Positions 19,783 through 30,129 of a DNA stretch of 38,038 nucleotides are shown here, in pieces. A program made the position numbers and the translations under genes. The stretch is from Balneolales bacterium (GTDB taxonomy: Bacteria > Bacteroidota > Rhodothermia > Balneolales > Natronogracilivirgulaceae). The first letter of the stretch is position 1, and every line of letters begins with the position of its first letter. The stretch lies in the NCBI GenBank assembly GCA_007135115.1, contig SLJN01000395.1, forward strand, positions 1-38,038, in the 5' to 3' direction. The notes beneath the pieces are model-generated. The model was not told the origin of the DNA, did no database searches, and was given only the letters and a program-made list of their open reading frames with translations.

Positions 19783-22638
19783 TTAGAATGTGACTCTTAA
19801 GGAACCGGTGAATCGCATTGGTGCAGGTGTGGTTTCGGGAATACCGGTAGTCAATGCCGTTAAACCAGCACGAGACCAGATCATCTCGGGATCGAATGAG
19901 GTAAAATCCTCGTGGGTCCACAATCTGATATTGCTTGCAGAAAAGCTTAAAGACCCGGCGAGATTACCCGGCATGAACGTATCTATCGGAATAGATAAAC
20001 TGATGTTTCTCAATTTGAGATGATCAGCAGGTTCCACCCATAAGCCACTTTCAAGATTTTCACCGAAACAGTGAGCACGATCAAATGCATTGACCTGACC
20101 AATGTTTGAGTGATCATCGGAATACTCACCATGAGGAACAACGGCATACACGTCATCACAGGAAGAAGCGCCGCTTCCGCGATCTACGTTATTCCACTGC
20201 GCATCCTGTGTGATGTAATGCCCGCCCTGGTATTCGAGATTGGCATCCAGCGTAATACCATAGGGAATGGTTATACCGGTTTGAAAACCAATAGTATGCG
20301 TAGGCATAATCGGCCCGAAAAAGGCATCTGTTTCAAACTCCGGATCTGCATATTCATCGGCGTTTACAACCTTAGTCCCACGCTGTACCGGAGCAGGATG
20401 TCCCTCAACAAAAGTGTTAAATGTTTCGCCGCCTGTATCCAGAATTTCGCTGTTGTTCGTAGCCAGACTGCCGCCCACAAACCAGTTAAATCGCTCTGTA
20501 CGGATTACATCAGCATCAACTTCAAGTTCAATCCCTTCATTTTTCAGCGATCCGATATTTTCCAACTGAGAACCCGTAAAGCCCTGGCTTGGAACCTGCG
20601 GCACATTAAATAGCGCATTTTCGGTATGCTGATTATAATAGGTGAAGTTGATGTTCACCATGTTATTCATAATGCTGCTTTCAAATCCGGCTTCAAATTC
20701 CTGGGATCTCTCAGGTCCGAGATCCGGATTACCGACGTTGGCCGGTAGAAAGGCAGACTGACCTTCAAAACTTCTCGGGTTCCAGGTACGCACGGCATCA
20801 AACGGTCCGGGAGCTGTTCCGGCCATACCATAGCCGGCCCGGAGACGAAGTTCACCGAGCGTTTCTTCAGGGAAGAAATCTTCGTCAGAGATCACATAAG
20901 ACCCACTGATTTTCGGATAAGGCTGAAGTCCGAGATCTTCACCGAAGGTACTATTCCCATCAACACGCAGGCCCATCGTAAGGTAGTACCGATCTCTGAA
21001 GTTTAAGGTGGTTTCACCAAAGACACCGGCATCTATGACGCGGGAACTACTGCTATTGACCAGCCTTGATGATGCACTACTGAGCGTATGTTCTCCGGGG
21101 CCCGGCAGTCCAAGGCCAAAGCCATCCAACATTTGCTCATTGGTGGTTACATTTTGTCCACCCCAATTGAAGCGGGTTTGGAAATCTTCACTTACCCGAA
21201 GGGTGTAGGTACCCACGTACTCAAACGAATAGGCTTGGTTCACCCAGTTCTGTTCACTTACGCTTCCCCCGCTTTCAAGGATAAAACCAAATGGGGTATC
21301 GTGCATTTGATCCGTCATAGCACGATCGAGTCCGAAAACGATTCGATTGTTGAAATCGGCAGAAGGATTGTACCGAAAGGTTAAACCGGTGTTCAACCTG
21401 GAATTGGTTTGATACATTTTGGCATCAAAAAGCTGGTTGAGCACCTCCGGATCATCAGATCCAACCGGGCCGGACGGCTGACGGAATGCGTTGAACTGGA
21501 TGCCATACAGGTTATTTCCGACATGAGTAATCGACATATCGTGATTGCTGTATGAGGTATTTAAATCCATAGAAAGGCTTTCCAATAAATCCAGCGTAAG
21601 GTTAGCTCGTATGGAATATCTTTGTTCATGATCGTTCGGATGCACGCCTTCCCCATCATCAAACAAACCGGAAACAAAGTATTCAACACCTTGCTGACCG
21701 CCACTGACCGAAAGGCTATACTCCTGCCCGTAAGCATTTCTCAAATAAGGATCCATGCTTAAATATGGACGTTCATCGGAGCCACCAAAAGCCTGAACAC
21801 TTTGAACCCGCTGGGTTGTATTAAAAGCCCATCTCGGCGCGCCGTCTTCACCTCGTTTGGTAAAAATCTGAATGACACCGGCCGCAGCTTCCGATCCGTA
21901 TAATGTCGTTGCCGAAGCTCCTCTTACGACCTCAAGCCGATCAATATCATTAGGATTTATGTCATTCAGCGGACTGGATGTTGACTGAGGACTCTGCCAA
22001 AACTCCGCTCCACCCGACTGATTCAACGGGTAGCTATCCGCTCCCTGGCGCACACCATCAATGTAGATCAAAGGTTGGTTACTTTGGGACATACTCACGT
22101 TACCGCGCAAGCGGATTGCAGCACCAGCGCCCATTGTTCCAGAGCCGGGGTTAACAGAAACTCCGGTTGCACGACCGGTCAGCATCTGATCAACATTGCG
22201 TACCGGCTCAGAAATTTCAGCCGTACTTATTTCAGAGATATTACTTCCCAGCTCTCGCTGACGTGCACCAATAGCTGCACCGGTTACTACAAGTTCATCC
22301 AACCCGGTCACGTCGGCCGTCAATGATATATCGACGCTTGCTTCTTCACCTTCCACAACATCCACAGTGGTTGTCGACTCCTGATAGCCAACAAAATTAA
22401 CAACCAGCGTATATGAATCTGCCGGAACATCGGTTATTTCAAAATAACCGTCGGCATCAGCGGATGCTCCGGTTCCAAGTTCTTCGATAAGAACTGTTGC
22501 TCCGGGAAGTGCTTCTTCCGTATCTGCATCCACAATATATCCTGAAATCGTACCCGCTGATGAAACCCCAGTGAGGCCCATCAACAGAAACATACACAAT
22601 ATAAATGAGGATAAAGCTGTCGTAGCTTTTTGAGACAT
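19783..22638 (-). CDS. SusC/RagA family TonB-dependent receptor (third pair)
   Basis: 'GTISGYIVDADTEEALPGATVLIEELGTG', 'LDELVVTGAAIGARQRELGSNISEI', 'AIRLRGNVSMSQSNQPLIYIDGVRQG', 'ATTLYGSEAAAGVIQIFTKRG'. Start set at MSQKATT (22638). Confidence 0.95.
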   Translation of the reverse strand: MSQKATTALSSFILCMFLLMGLTGVSSAGTISGYIVDADTEEALPGATVLIEELGTGASADADGYFEITDVPADSYTLVVNFVGYQESTTTVDVVEGEEASVDISLTADVTGLDELVVTGAAIGARQRELGSNISEISTAEISEPVRNVDQMLTGRATGVSVNPGSGTMGAGAAIRLRGNVSMSQSNQPLIYIDGVRQGADSYPLNQSGGAEFWQSPQSTSSPLNDINPNDIDRLEVVRGASATTLYGSEAAAGVIQIFTKRGEDGAPRWAFNTTQRVQSVQAFGGSDERPYLSMDPYLRNAYGQEYSLSVSGGQQGVEYFVSGLFDDGEGVHPNDHEQRYSIRANLTLDLLESLSMDLNTSYSNHDMSITHVGNNLYGIQFNAFRQPSGPVGSDDPEVLNQLFDAKMYQTNSRLNTGLTFRYNPSADFNNRIVFGLDRAMTDQMHDTPFGFILESGGSVSEQNWVNQAYSFEYVGTYTLRVSEDFQTRFNWGGQNVTTNEQMLDGFGLGLPGPGEHTLSSASSRLVNSSSSRVIDAGVFGETTLNFRDRYYLTMGLRVDGNSTFGEDLGLQPYPKISGSYVISDEDFFPEETLGELRLRAGYGMAGTAPGPFDAVRTWNPRSFEGQSAFLPANVGNPDLGPERSQEFEAGFESSIMNNMVNINFTYYNQHTENALFNVPQVPSQGFTGSQLENIGSLKNEGIELEVDADVIRTERFNWFVGGSLATNNSEILDTGGETFNTFVEGHPAPVQRGTKVVNADEYADPEFETDAFFGPIMPTHTIGFQTGITIPYGITLDANLEYQGGHYITQDAQWNNVDRGSGASSCDDVYAVVPHGEYSDDHSNIGQVNAFDRAHCFGENLESGLWVEPADHLKLRNISLSIPIDTFMPGNLAGSLSFSASNIRLWTHEDFTSFDPEMIWSRAGLTALTTGIPETTPAPMRFTGSLRVTF

Positions 22639-23084
22639 ATAACCTCCGTTTGGTTCATATTTAGAACTGCATTTACAGTTTATCTGCAACAGGCAAGATT
22701 GATTTACACAACATCATTTTACCAATGCCATCCTGATGCTATGAAAAGTTAACAATATGAACTCATTTGTCAATTTTTGTTTTAATCTGTAAATATTTAG
22801 GAATTTTACATTTCTATATTAATAATTATGAAAAACTTTATCGTTAGGGTAAGTATGATACCAGCTTGGTTAAATTATTTAGCCAGTACTCCGATTATGC
22901 AACTTTGATTCATTATTATATTCTGCAAGATTTGCAATTCTCTTACATTTAATCTTTACTCTCCTGATCTTGATTTAAACTAAACTATACTCTTGTACTT
23001 TGATACAGCGTAATTTCATCGCTTGTATCTCTATACCAGTAAATTCATTAGCCGAATTTGAGGGACATTTACTGCATATAAAAA

Positions 23085-23115
23085 AACCCCGAAGCCAATG
23101 GTTGACTCCGGGGTT
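23085..23115 (-). terminator. Rho-independent terminator downstream of groEL
   Basis: aaccccgaag...ctccggggtt stem, A-run on the plus strand giving a U-tract on the minus strand. Confidence 0.75.
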
Positions 23116-23161
23116 AGAGACTGTCAGGCTGAGAGCCTGTTTGTCGGGATGGTGAGCGGGA

Positions 23162-24820
23162 TTACATCATGCCGCCCATGCCACCCATTCCGCCCATGCC
23201 GCCCATGTCAGGAGCGCCACCGCCGGCGGGTTCATTGTCATTGTCATCCGGCTTATCGGATACAACCGCTTCGGTAGTGAGCATCAGACCAGCTACGGAA
23301 GCAGCGTTTTCAAGAGCGGTGCGGGTAACCTTGGTCGGGTCAATTACACCTGCTTTGATCAGATCCTCATACACTTCGGTACGAGCGTTGTAGCCGTAGG
23401 CATCTTTGCCTTCTTTAACCTTTTGAACAACGATAGATCCTTCAGCACCGGCATTATTAGAAATGATTCGCAGCGGCTCTTCAAGTGCACGGCGAACAAT
23501 TTGATATCCAGTGGTCTGATCTTCGTTTTCGCCCTTAGCGTTATCGAGAGCATGGGAGCTACGCAGCAGTGATACGCCACCACCGGCTACGATACCTTCT
23601 TCAACAGCAGCGCGGGTAGCGTGCAGTGCGTCTTCAACGCGGGCTTTTTTCTCTTTCATTTCAACTTCAGAAGCAGCTCCGATGTAGAGTACCGCTACAC
23701 CACCGCTGAGCTTAGCCAGACGCTCTTGCAGTTTTTCACGGTCGTAGTCGGAGTCGCTTTCTTCGATGTTGCTCTTAATCTGGTTGATTCGAGCCTGGAT
23801 GTCGTCGTTTTTGCCTTTGCCATCAACAACTGTGGTGTTGTCTTTGTCGATGGAAACACGACCGGCTTGTCCGAGGAAATCCAGAGTTGCGTTTTCGAGC
23901 TTGTAGCCACGCTCTTCGGAAATAACGGTACCTCCGGTGAGGATGGCGATGTCTTCGAGCATAGCCTTACGACGATCACCAAAGCCGGGAGCTTTAACAG
24001 CTGCAATTTTCAGCGTTCCGCGGAGCTTGTTAACAACCAGCGTAGCGAGTGCTTCGCCTTCGATATCCTCGGCAATAATCAGCAGAGGCTTACCGGTTTG
24101 AATTGCTTTCTCGAGGATCGGCAGAAGATCTTTCATATTGGAGATCTTCTTGTCGTGGATCAGGATGTAGGGATCCTCAAGTTCGGTGGTCATCTTCTCT
24201 GAATCGGTAACGAAATAAGGAGAGAGGTAGCCGCGATCAAACTGCATACCTTCTACGGTATCCAGATGAGTTTCGGTTCCCTTAGCTTCCTCAACGGTGA
24301 TAACACCGTCTTTGCCGACTTTTTCCATAGCATCGGCAATGAGGTTTCCGATATACTCATCGTTGTTGGCGGAGATGGTTCCAACCTGAGCGATTTCGCT
24401 GCGGTCACTGATGTCGCGGCTCAGCTTTTTCAATTCTGCAACGACCTTGCCAACGGCATCGTCAATACCACGCTTCAGATCCATTGGATTGGCACCAGCG
24501 GTGACGTTCTTCAGGCCGGTGTTGATGATAGACTGAGCAAGAACGGTAGCAGTGGTTGTTCCGTCACCGGCATTGTCGCTGGTTTTGGAAGCAACTTCAC
24601 GCACCATCTGTGCGCCCATGTTCTCTACTTTTTCTTCAAGTTCGATCTCCTTCGCTACCGTAACACCATCCTTCGTTACCGTAGGAGCTCCGAAAGACTT
24701 TTCAATTACCACGTTACGACCACGAGGTCCGAGCGTAACTTTTACTGCGTTTGAGAGCTTGTCTACACCGCGTTTCAGTGCGTCGCGAGCCTCAACATTA
24801 TAATGGATTAGCTTAGACAT
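23162..24820 (-). CDS. groL: Chaperonin GroEL
   Basis: '[47 protein letters not shown]', '[15 protein letters not shown]', C-terminal GGM repeats. Confidence 0.99.
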   Translation of the reverse strand: MSKLIHYNVEARDALKRGVDKLSNAVKVTLGPRGRNVVIEKSFGAPTVTKDGVTVAKEIELEEKVENMGAQMVREVASKTSDNAGDGTTTATVLAQSIINTGLKNVTAGANPMDLKRGIDDAVGKVVAELKKLSRDISDRSEIAQVGTISANNDEYIGNLIADAMEKVGKDGVITVEEAKGTETHLDTVEGMQFDRGYLSPYFVTDSEKMTTELEDPYILIHDKKISNMKDLLPILEKAIQTGKPLLIIAEDIEGEALATLVVNKLRGTLKIAAVKAPGFGDRRKAMLEDIAILTGGTVISEERGYKLENATLDFLGQAGRVSIDKDNTTVVDGKGKNDDIQARINQIKSNIEESDSDYDREKLQERLAKLSGGVAVLYIGAASEVEMKEKKARVEDALHATRAAVEEGIVAGGGVSLLRSSHALDNAKGENEDQTTGYQIVRRALEEPLRIISNNAGAEGSIVVQKVKEGKDAYGYNARTEVYEDLIKAGVIDPTKVTRTALENAASVAGLMLTTEAVVSDKPDDNDNEPAGGGAPDMGGMGGMGGMGGMM

Positions 24821-24869
24821 AATTAAATTTCTATTTAGTTAAAGGTTAAACTGAATGAGCAAGTTTGGG

Positions 24870-25154
24870 TTACACAGTACCCAGAATATCGTTTTCACGC
24901 ATTATCATATACTCATCGCCATCAAGCGTGATCTCAGTGCCGGCATACTTGCCATACAGCACCTTGTCTCCCTCTTTTACGGTCATATCAACTTTCTGAC
25001 CGTTCTCCACTTTACCAGGTCCTACACTTACGACGGTACCGCGCTGTGGCTTTTCCTTGGCGGTATCCGGGATGATAATGCCGGACTCGGTCTTTTCTTC
25101 AGCGCTATCCGGCTTAACCAGAACTCGATCGCTTAAAGGTTTGAACTTACTCAT
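24870..25154 (-). CDS. groS: Co-chaperonin GroES
   Basis: '[42 protein letters not shown]', '[31 protein letters not shown]'. Confidence 0.99.
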   Translation of the reverse strand: MSKFKPLSDRVLVKPDSAEEKTESGIIIPDTAKEKPQRGTVVSVGPGKVENGQKVDMTVKEGDKVLYGKYAGTEITLDGDEYMIMRENDILGTV

Positions 25155-25184
25155 ACCTGTAAAATATTTTTGTTGTTTTGGTTT

Positions 25185-25211
25185 TTAGCACTCAATTCTT
25201 GAGAGTGCTAA
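25185..25211 (-). promoter_or_regulatory. CIRCE operator (HrcA binding site) for groESL
   Basis: Exact consensus TTAGCACTC-N9-GAGTGCTAA, about 31 nt upstream of the groES start. Confidence 0.97.
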
Positions 25212-25224
25212 TTATTTCGCGGAG

Positions 25225-25253
25225 AAGATATACATTCGGCGACATTATGTCAA
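25225..25253 (-). promoter_or_regulatory. Sigma70-type promoter of groESL
   Basis: Minus strand TTGACA, 17-nt spacer, TATCTT, immediately upstream of the CIRCE element. Confidence 0.7.
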
Positions 25254-25612
25254 CATCCTAAAAGGCTACAATAGCCTCCATGAAAGGATTCCACAGCTAT
25301 CTATCTCCTACAGAAATGCTTGATCACAGTCTAAAAACTACTTGAGTACAAACACAGTCATTTGCACTCGCCCCATGTAACTGCTAATAACTACTGATAT
25401 TGTGTTATCGCAACACTCACTCATCACCCTGAGAATAGATTGATTCTGACACCAGAGCTAATTATTCAAAAGCGGGATTTCGAAGTGCTTTATAAAGGCG
25501 AGCTGTGATAATTCACCTATACAGTTACCTCTTGTAGTTTAATTCGGGAAATTTGCGTAACAAATAACTGTATAGTAGCCTGTTGAATAGAGCTGATTAA
25601 GAGATAATGAAT

Positions 25613-26110
25613 TTACTTTTCGGAGACCGCAAGAATTTCGAACTCCGGCTCATGATCTTCGCCAACGTCGTAACTCAATATGAGCTGCCCCATGATATGC
25701 CCGTCTTCAAAAGTGGCAAACATCCATTTGTCGTTTAATACGTGGATGGCTTCGCGGTCATAGAAATTCATAGTTCCACCGAGCACTCCTTCTGTAGGAA
25801 TTAAATCCGGGCGCTCCTGAAGCCTGTCCCTGAGAAAAGAAACAGGCTCGTTAATATTGATGCGTTCAAATTGGCGCAGATCATAGTCGGTGAATGGCTG
25901 AAATGCTACAAAATTGCCATTGCCGGTTTGTTCCTCCTCGTGCAGATGGGCCTGATCGTCTAACTGATCTTCAAGCTGGCGTACTTCCTCCCGGCAGTTT
26001 TCAAGATTTTCTTCCAACTCACGCAGATTTTGCTGCGATAAATACATGATCACACCCAAAACCACCAATAATCCGGCGAGTACTCCGATTAATATCTTTA
26101 AAAAATTCAT
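25613..26110 (-). CDS. Hypothetical single-pass membrane protein with coiled-coil segment
   Basis: N-terminal TM 'ILIGVLAGLLVVLGVIMYL' followed by a Glu/Leu-rich coiled coil. Confidence 0.6.
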   Translation of the reverse strand: MNFLKILIGVLAGLLVVLGVIMYLSQQNLRELEENLENCREEVRQLEDQLDDQAHLHEEEQTGNGNFVAFQPFTDYDLRQFERININEPVSFLRDRLQERPDLIPTEGVLGGTMNFYDREAIHVLNDKWMFATFEDGHIMGQLILSYDVGEDHEPEFEILAVSEK

Positions 26111-26375
26111 ATTACGTGCTTCCCTGTTGTTGCAGTTGAGAAAATGACAAGCTTTGATGCCACAAAAGTTTAACAGATGCGGGAATGTTTCATTGCTTTG
26201 AAAACTGGATCAAGATTCGGCATGCAATGAACCCACATTCTGCATTTTATGAATATGATTGGCGCTTTCCCATGAATCCCTCGGATACCCTGGTCGGTAA
26301 TTTTGCCTCGGGATGTTTTTGGTTGGGGACTTATTGACCCGGGATTCCGCTCCGCTACATCCCACGCTACCTATC

Positions 26376-26397
26376 AAACGTCCTTACAGGACGTTTT
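26376..26397. repeat. Short hairpin AAACGTCC-ttaca-GGACGTTT within a repeat-like intergenic segment
   Basis: 8-bp perfect stem, 5-nt loop, followed by T-tract on the plus strand. Confidence 0.5.
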
Positions 26398-26471
26398 TCA
26401 AATTCATCTTAGCGCTATTTATCTTTCAACATATCTGTGCAAATCCGCGTAAATCCGTGGCGAAAAACCAA

Positions 26472-29400
26472 TCACATATTTCTGCGATACTGCCCGCCCA
26501 CTTCGTAGAGCGCCCGGGATATTTCACCCAATGAGCATCGCTTCACGGTTTCCATCAGCTCTTCGAAAACATTTTCACCGGTGCGAGCTGCTTTTTGCAG
26601 ACGTTTGAGTGCTTCTTCCGATTCGCCGGAATTGATCTTCTTAAAATATTCAAGCTGATCGATCTGCTGTTTTTTCTCCTGCTCTGTACTTCGGATAAGC
26701 TCTACTTCAGCCGTTTCTTCTTCCTGACCTTCCGGCGGCAGGTAGGTGTTGACACCAATGACCGGAAGTTCTCCATTATGTTTCAGCGTCTCATAGTACA
26801 GACTTTCTTCCTGAATTTTTCCCCGCTGATACATGGTTTCCATCGCGCCAAGTACGCCACCACGTTCGGTAAGACGATCAAACTCCGTAAGGATGGCTTC
26901 TTCAACAAGATCCGTGAGTTCTTCAATAATAAAGGAACCCTGCAACGGATTTTCGTTCTTCGCCAGTCCCAACTCTTTGTTGATAATCATCTGGATAGCA
27001 ACCGCGCGGCGCACCGATTCTTCGGTTGGTGTGGTGATGGCTTCATCATAGGCATTCGTGTGCAACGAATTACAGTTGTCATATACCGCCATCAAAGCCT
27101 GCAGTGTGGTGCGGATGTCATTGAACTGAATTTCCTGAGCGTGCAACGAGCGCCCGCTGGTCTGGATGTGGTACTTCAGCTTTTGAGAGCGATCGTTAGC
27201 CTCATACAGGTTTTTCATCGCGATCGCCCAAATGCGACGAGCTACGCGTCCGATGACAGCGTATTCCGGATCCAGACCGTTGCTGAAAAAGAAAGAGAGA
27301 TTGTGCGCGAAATCATCAATATCGAGTCCGCGGGAGAGATAGTGCTCCACATAGGTAAATCCGTTGGCGAGCGTAAAAGCAGCCTGGGTGATCGGATTGG
27401 CTCCGGCCTCGGCAATGTGATAGCCTGAAATGGACACCGAATAATAGTTGCGCACTTTGTTCAGGGTAAAGTAGCGCTGGATATCCCCCATCATGCGCAA
27501 CGCGAATTCGGTGGAGAAGATGCAGGTGTTCTGCGCCTGATCTTCTTTCAAAATATCGGCTTGTACCGTGCCTCTGACCACCTGAATTGCTGAGGCTTTG
27601 ATTTTCTCATACGTTTCGGGGTCAACCAGCTGATCGCCTGGAATGCCGAGAAGCCCTAATCCAAAGCCTTCACTGGAGCGAGGCATATCTCCGTTGTAGG
27701 CAGGCTGTTCCACTCCCCGCTCTTTGAACCAGGATTGGATGGTATTTTGAGCCTCTTCCCACTTCCCTTGTTCTTTCAGGTACCGCTCCACTTCCTGATC
27801 AATTGCCGTGTTCATAAACATGGCCAGGATCATCGGAGCCGGCCCGTTGATCGTCATAGAAACCGAAGTCGTCGGCTGGGTTAGCTCAAAACCGGAGTAG
27901 AGTTTTTTCATATCATCAAGCGTACAAATACTGACTCCGGAGTTGCCGACCTTTCCGTAAATATCCGGGCGGTGATCGGGGTCTTCGCCATAGAGCGTAA
28001 CCGAATCAAAAGCGGTGGAAAGCCGGGCCGCAGGCATACCTTCACTCAAGTAATGAAACCGTTTGTTGGTTCGCTCCGGCGTACCCTCCCCGGCAAACAT
28101 TCGTGTAGGATCCTCACCTTCCCGCTTGAAGGGATAGACGCCACCGGTGTAGGGAAAATATCCGGGCAGGTTTTCTTTGAGCGCAAATTTGAGCCGTTCG
28201 CCATAATCTTTAAATCCCGGCAGCGCTACTCTCGGAATCTGCGTCCCGCTCAGGGATTCTTTAAATAATTTATTGCGGATGGTTTTATCCCGGATCTGAA
28301 CTTCAAACACTTCCTGCCGGTACTCTTCGGATCGCTGCTCCCAATTATCCAGAATATCCAGACTGCGGGGATCAAGCTTGGCCCGCCAGTGATCGCGCAT
28401 CTCTTCCAGGCGGGATTTCATGGCGTCCTTATCTTCCGGATTCCATTTTTCAATTTGGGTGAGTGTGCCCTCAACCTGACTCAATTTCGCCGCAATTTCA
28501 CTTTGTTCCTCCACCCAATCGTGATAGGTGTGAACGCTTTCGGTGATTTCCGATAGATACCGGACCCTTTTGGGAGGAATAATCGCCTGATGTTGTAAGT
28601 CTTCCACCGGCTCAGGGTTTGTGTAAATGGCGGTCTCCCATTTCACGCCGTAATCATCACGAACGCGATCAATCATGGCTTTAAATAGCCGGTTCACGCC
28701 TTCGTCATTAAACTGAGCAGCAATCGTCGGGTATACCGGAAGCTCACGATCTTCGGTATGCCACAACCCCTGGTTGCGTTTGTACTGTTTTCGGATATCC
28801 CGGAGCGCATCCAGCGAGCCTTTTTTCTCGAATTTGTTGAGCACGATAAAATCAGCCAGATCCAGCATATTAATTTTTTCGAGCTGAGTTGCCGCTCCGT
28901 ACTCGCTGGTCATGACGTATCCGGATACATCAACCAAATCCACAATTTCAGAATCACTCTGGCCGATACCGCTTGTTTCCACGATGATGAGGTCAAACCC
29001 GGCAGCTTTGCACAGCTCAATGGCCCCGCGAACGGAATCGCTTATCGTCCGGTCGGATTCACGAGTGGCCATGCTGCGCATATAGACTCTGGGATGATAG
29101 ACACTGTTCATCCGAATGCGATCTCCCAACAGCGCTCCGCCTGTACGTCTGCGGGTTGGGTCGATACTGATAATCGCCAGGTTCAGATCCTCAAATTCAA
29201 TCAGAAATCGCCGGATCAGTTCATCGGTAAGGGAGCTTTTCCCGGCACCGCCGGTTCCGGTCAGCCCCAGCAAAGGGATCTGCTTACCGTTTTGCCGACC
29301 TATGATTTCACCACTTTTTTTATCAATAACCGAGCCCTCTTCATATTGGAGAAGATCATCCCTTTCATTTTCGAGTGCCGAAATACAGCGGCCAAGCACT

Positions 29401-29930
29401 TTTTTATCGCGATTGCGGATGGCTTCAGTATCAACCTTACAATATTGAGAGGGATCAAAGTCACACTGCTCCATCATATGGTTGATCATCCCCTGCAAGC
29501 CCATGGTACGGCCATCTTCCACGGAAAAAATCCGGGTTACGCCATAATCATGCAGCTCTTTGATTTCGCGTTCCACGATAACACCACCGCCGCCGCCAAA
29601 AACTTTGATATGAGCCGCATCGCGCTCTTTGAGCAGATCAACCATGTACTTAAAATATTCCACATGGCCACCCTGATATGAGCTTATCGCAATGCCCTGA
29701 ACATCCTCCTGAATGGCACAATCCACAATCTCATTGACCGAGCGGTTATGCCCGAGATGAATAACCTCCGCGCCGCTGCTTTGCAGAATCCGCCGCATGA
29801 TATTGATACTGGCATCATGCCCGTCGAAAAGACTGGCAGCCGTTACAAATCGCACGGGATGTTCGGGTTGATAGGTTTCGTTGGATGGCTTCGGAGTAGA
29901 TTTAGCGGCCGTAGATGTAGCTTCACTCAT
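26472..29930 (-). CDS. icmF: Fused isobutyryl-CoA mutase / G-protein chaperone IcmF (adenosylcobalamin-dependent)
   Basis: N-terminal B12-binding domain '[17 protein letters not shown]...GGGGGVI', MeaB-like P-loop '[21 protein letters not shown]', C-terminal mutase barrel '[26 protein letters not shown]', '[19 protein letters not shown]'. Confidence 0.93.
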   Translation of the reverse strand: MSEATSTAAKSTPKPSNETYQPEHPVRFVTAASLFDGHDASINIMRRILQSSGAEVIHLGHNRSVNEIVDCAIQEDVQGIAISSYQGGHVEYFKYMVDLLKERDAAHIKVFGGGGGVIVEREIKELHDYGVTRIFSVEDGRTMGLQGMINHMMEQCDFDPSQYCKVDTEAIRNRDKKVLGRCISALENERDDLLQYEEGSVIDKKSGEIIGRQNGKQIPLLGLTGTGGAGKSSLTDELIRRFLIEFEDLNLAIISIDPTRRRTGGALLGDRIRMNSVYHPRVYMRSMATRESDRTISDSVRGAIELCKAAGFDLIIVETSGIGQSDSEIVDLVDVSGYVMTSEYGAATQLEKINMLDLADFIVLNKFEKKGSLDALRDIRKQYKRNQGLWHTEDRELPVYPTIAAQFNDEGVNRLFKAMIDRVRDDYGVKWETAIYTNPEPVEDLQHQAIIPPKRVRYLSEITESVHTYHDWVEEQSEIAAKLSQVEGTLTQIEKWNPEDKDAMKSRLEEMRDHWRAKLDPRSLDILDNWEQRSEEYRQEVFEVQIRDKTIRNKLFKESLSGTQIPRVALPGFKDYGERLKFALKENLPGYFPYTGGVYPFKREGEDPTRMFAGEGTPERTNKRFHYLSEGMPAARLSTAFDSVTLYGEDPDHRPDIYGKVGNSGVSICTLDDMKKLYSGFELTQPTTSVSMTINGPAPMILAMFMNTAIDQEVERYLKEQGKWEEAQNTIQSWFKERGVEQPAYNGDMPRSSEGFGLGLLGIPGDQLVDPETYEKIKASAIQVVRGTVQADILKEDQAQNTCIFSTEFALRMMGDIQRYFTLNKVRNYYSVSISGYHIAEAGANPITQAAFTLANGFTYVEHYLSRGLDIDDFAHNLSFFFSNGLDPEYAVIGRVARRIWAIAMKNLYEANDRSQKLKYHIQTSGRSLHAQEIQFNDIRTTLQALMAVYDNCNSLHTNAYDEAITTPTEESVRRAVAIQMIINKELGLAKNENPLQGSFIIEELTDLVEEAILTEFDRLTERGGVLGAMETMYQRGKIQEESLYYETLKHNGELPVIGVNTYLPPEGQEEETAEVELIRSTEQEKKQQIDQLEYFKKINSGESEEALKRLQKAARTGENVFEELMETVKRCSLGEISRALYEVGGQYRRNM

Positions 29931-30129
29931 AATTGATCTATTTTGAATAAAAAAGCGCTTTCAATATTAATAATTTCTTTACTGTAATGATAATTCCCTG
30001 AGGGACCCAATACAGTTACATGCCTTATGGACGCGCAAATTTAGCAATTCCGCCGGAAATTTAAACCTTCATTTTCGGTTTCCGTACCCGCCCGGCTTTT
30101 CGGAGTGGATTCATTCTTCAACGTGAACG

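Noticed and set aside
23125-23139. Second hairpin CAGGCT-gag-AGCCTG after groEL
   Set aside because: Short stem without a U-tract; the nearby aaccccg/cggggtt hairpin explains termination.
23621-24202. 193-aa ORF on the plus strand
   Set aside because: Antisense to groEL, which is unambiguous.
26595-27428. 277-aa ORF on the plus strand
   Set aside because: Antisense to icmF, no family signature.
28758-29681. 307-aa ORF on the plus strand
   Set aside because: Entirely antisense to icmF, with no recognisable domain; shadow ORF caused by the codon bias of the real gene.
29931-30129. Possible cobalamin riboswitch upstream of the B12-dependent icmF
   Set aside because: No B12-box-like sequence or characteristic multi-stem layout visible in this 200-bp AT-rich interval.
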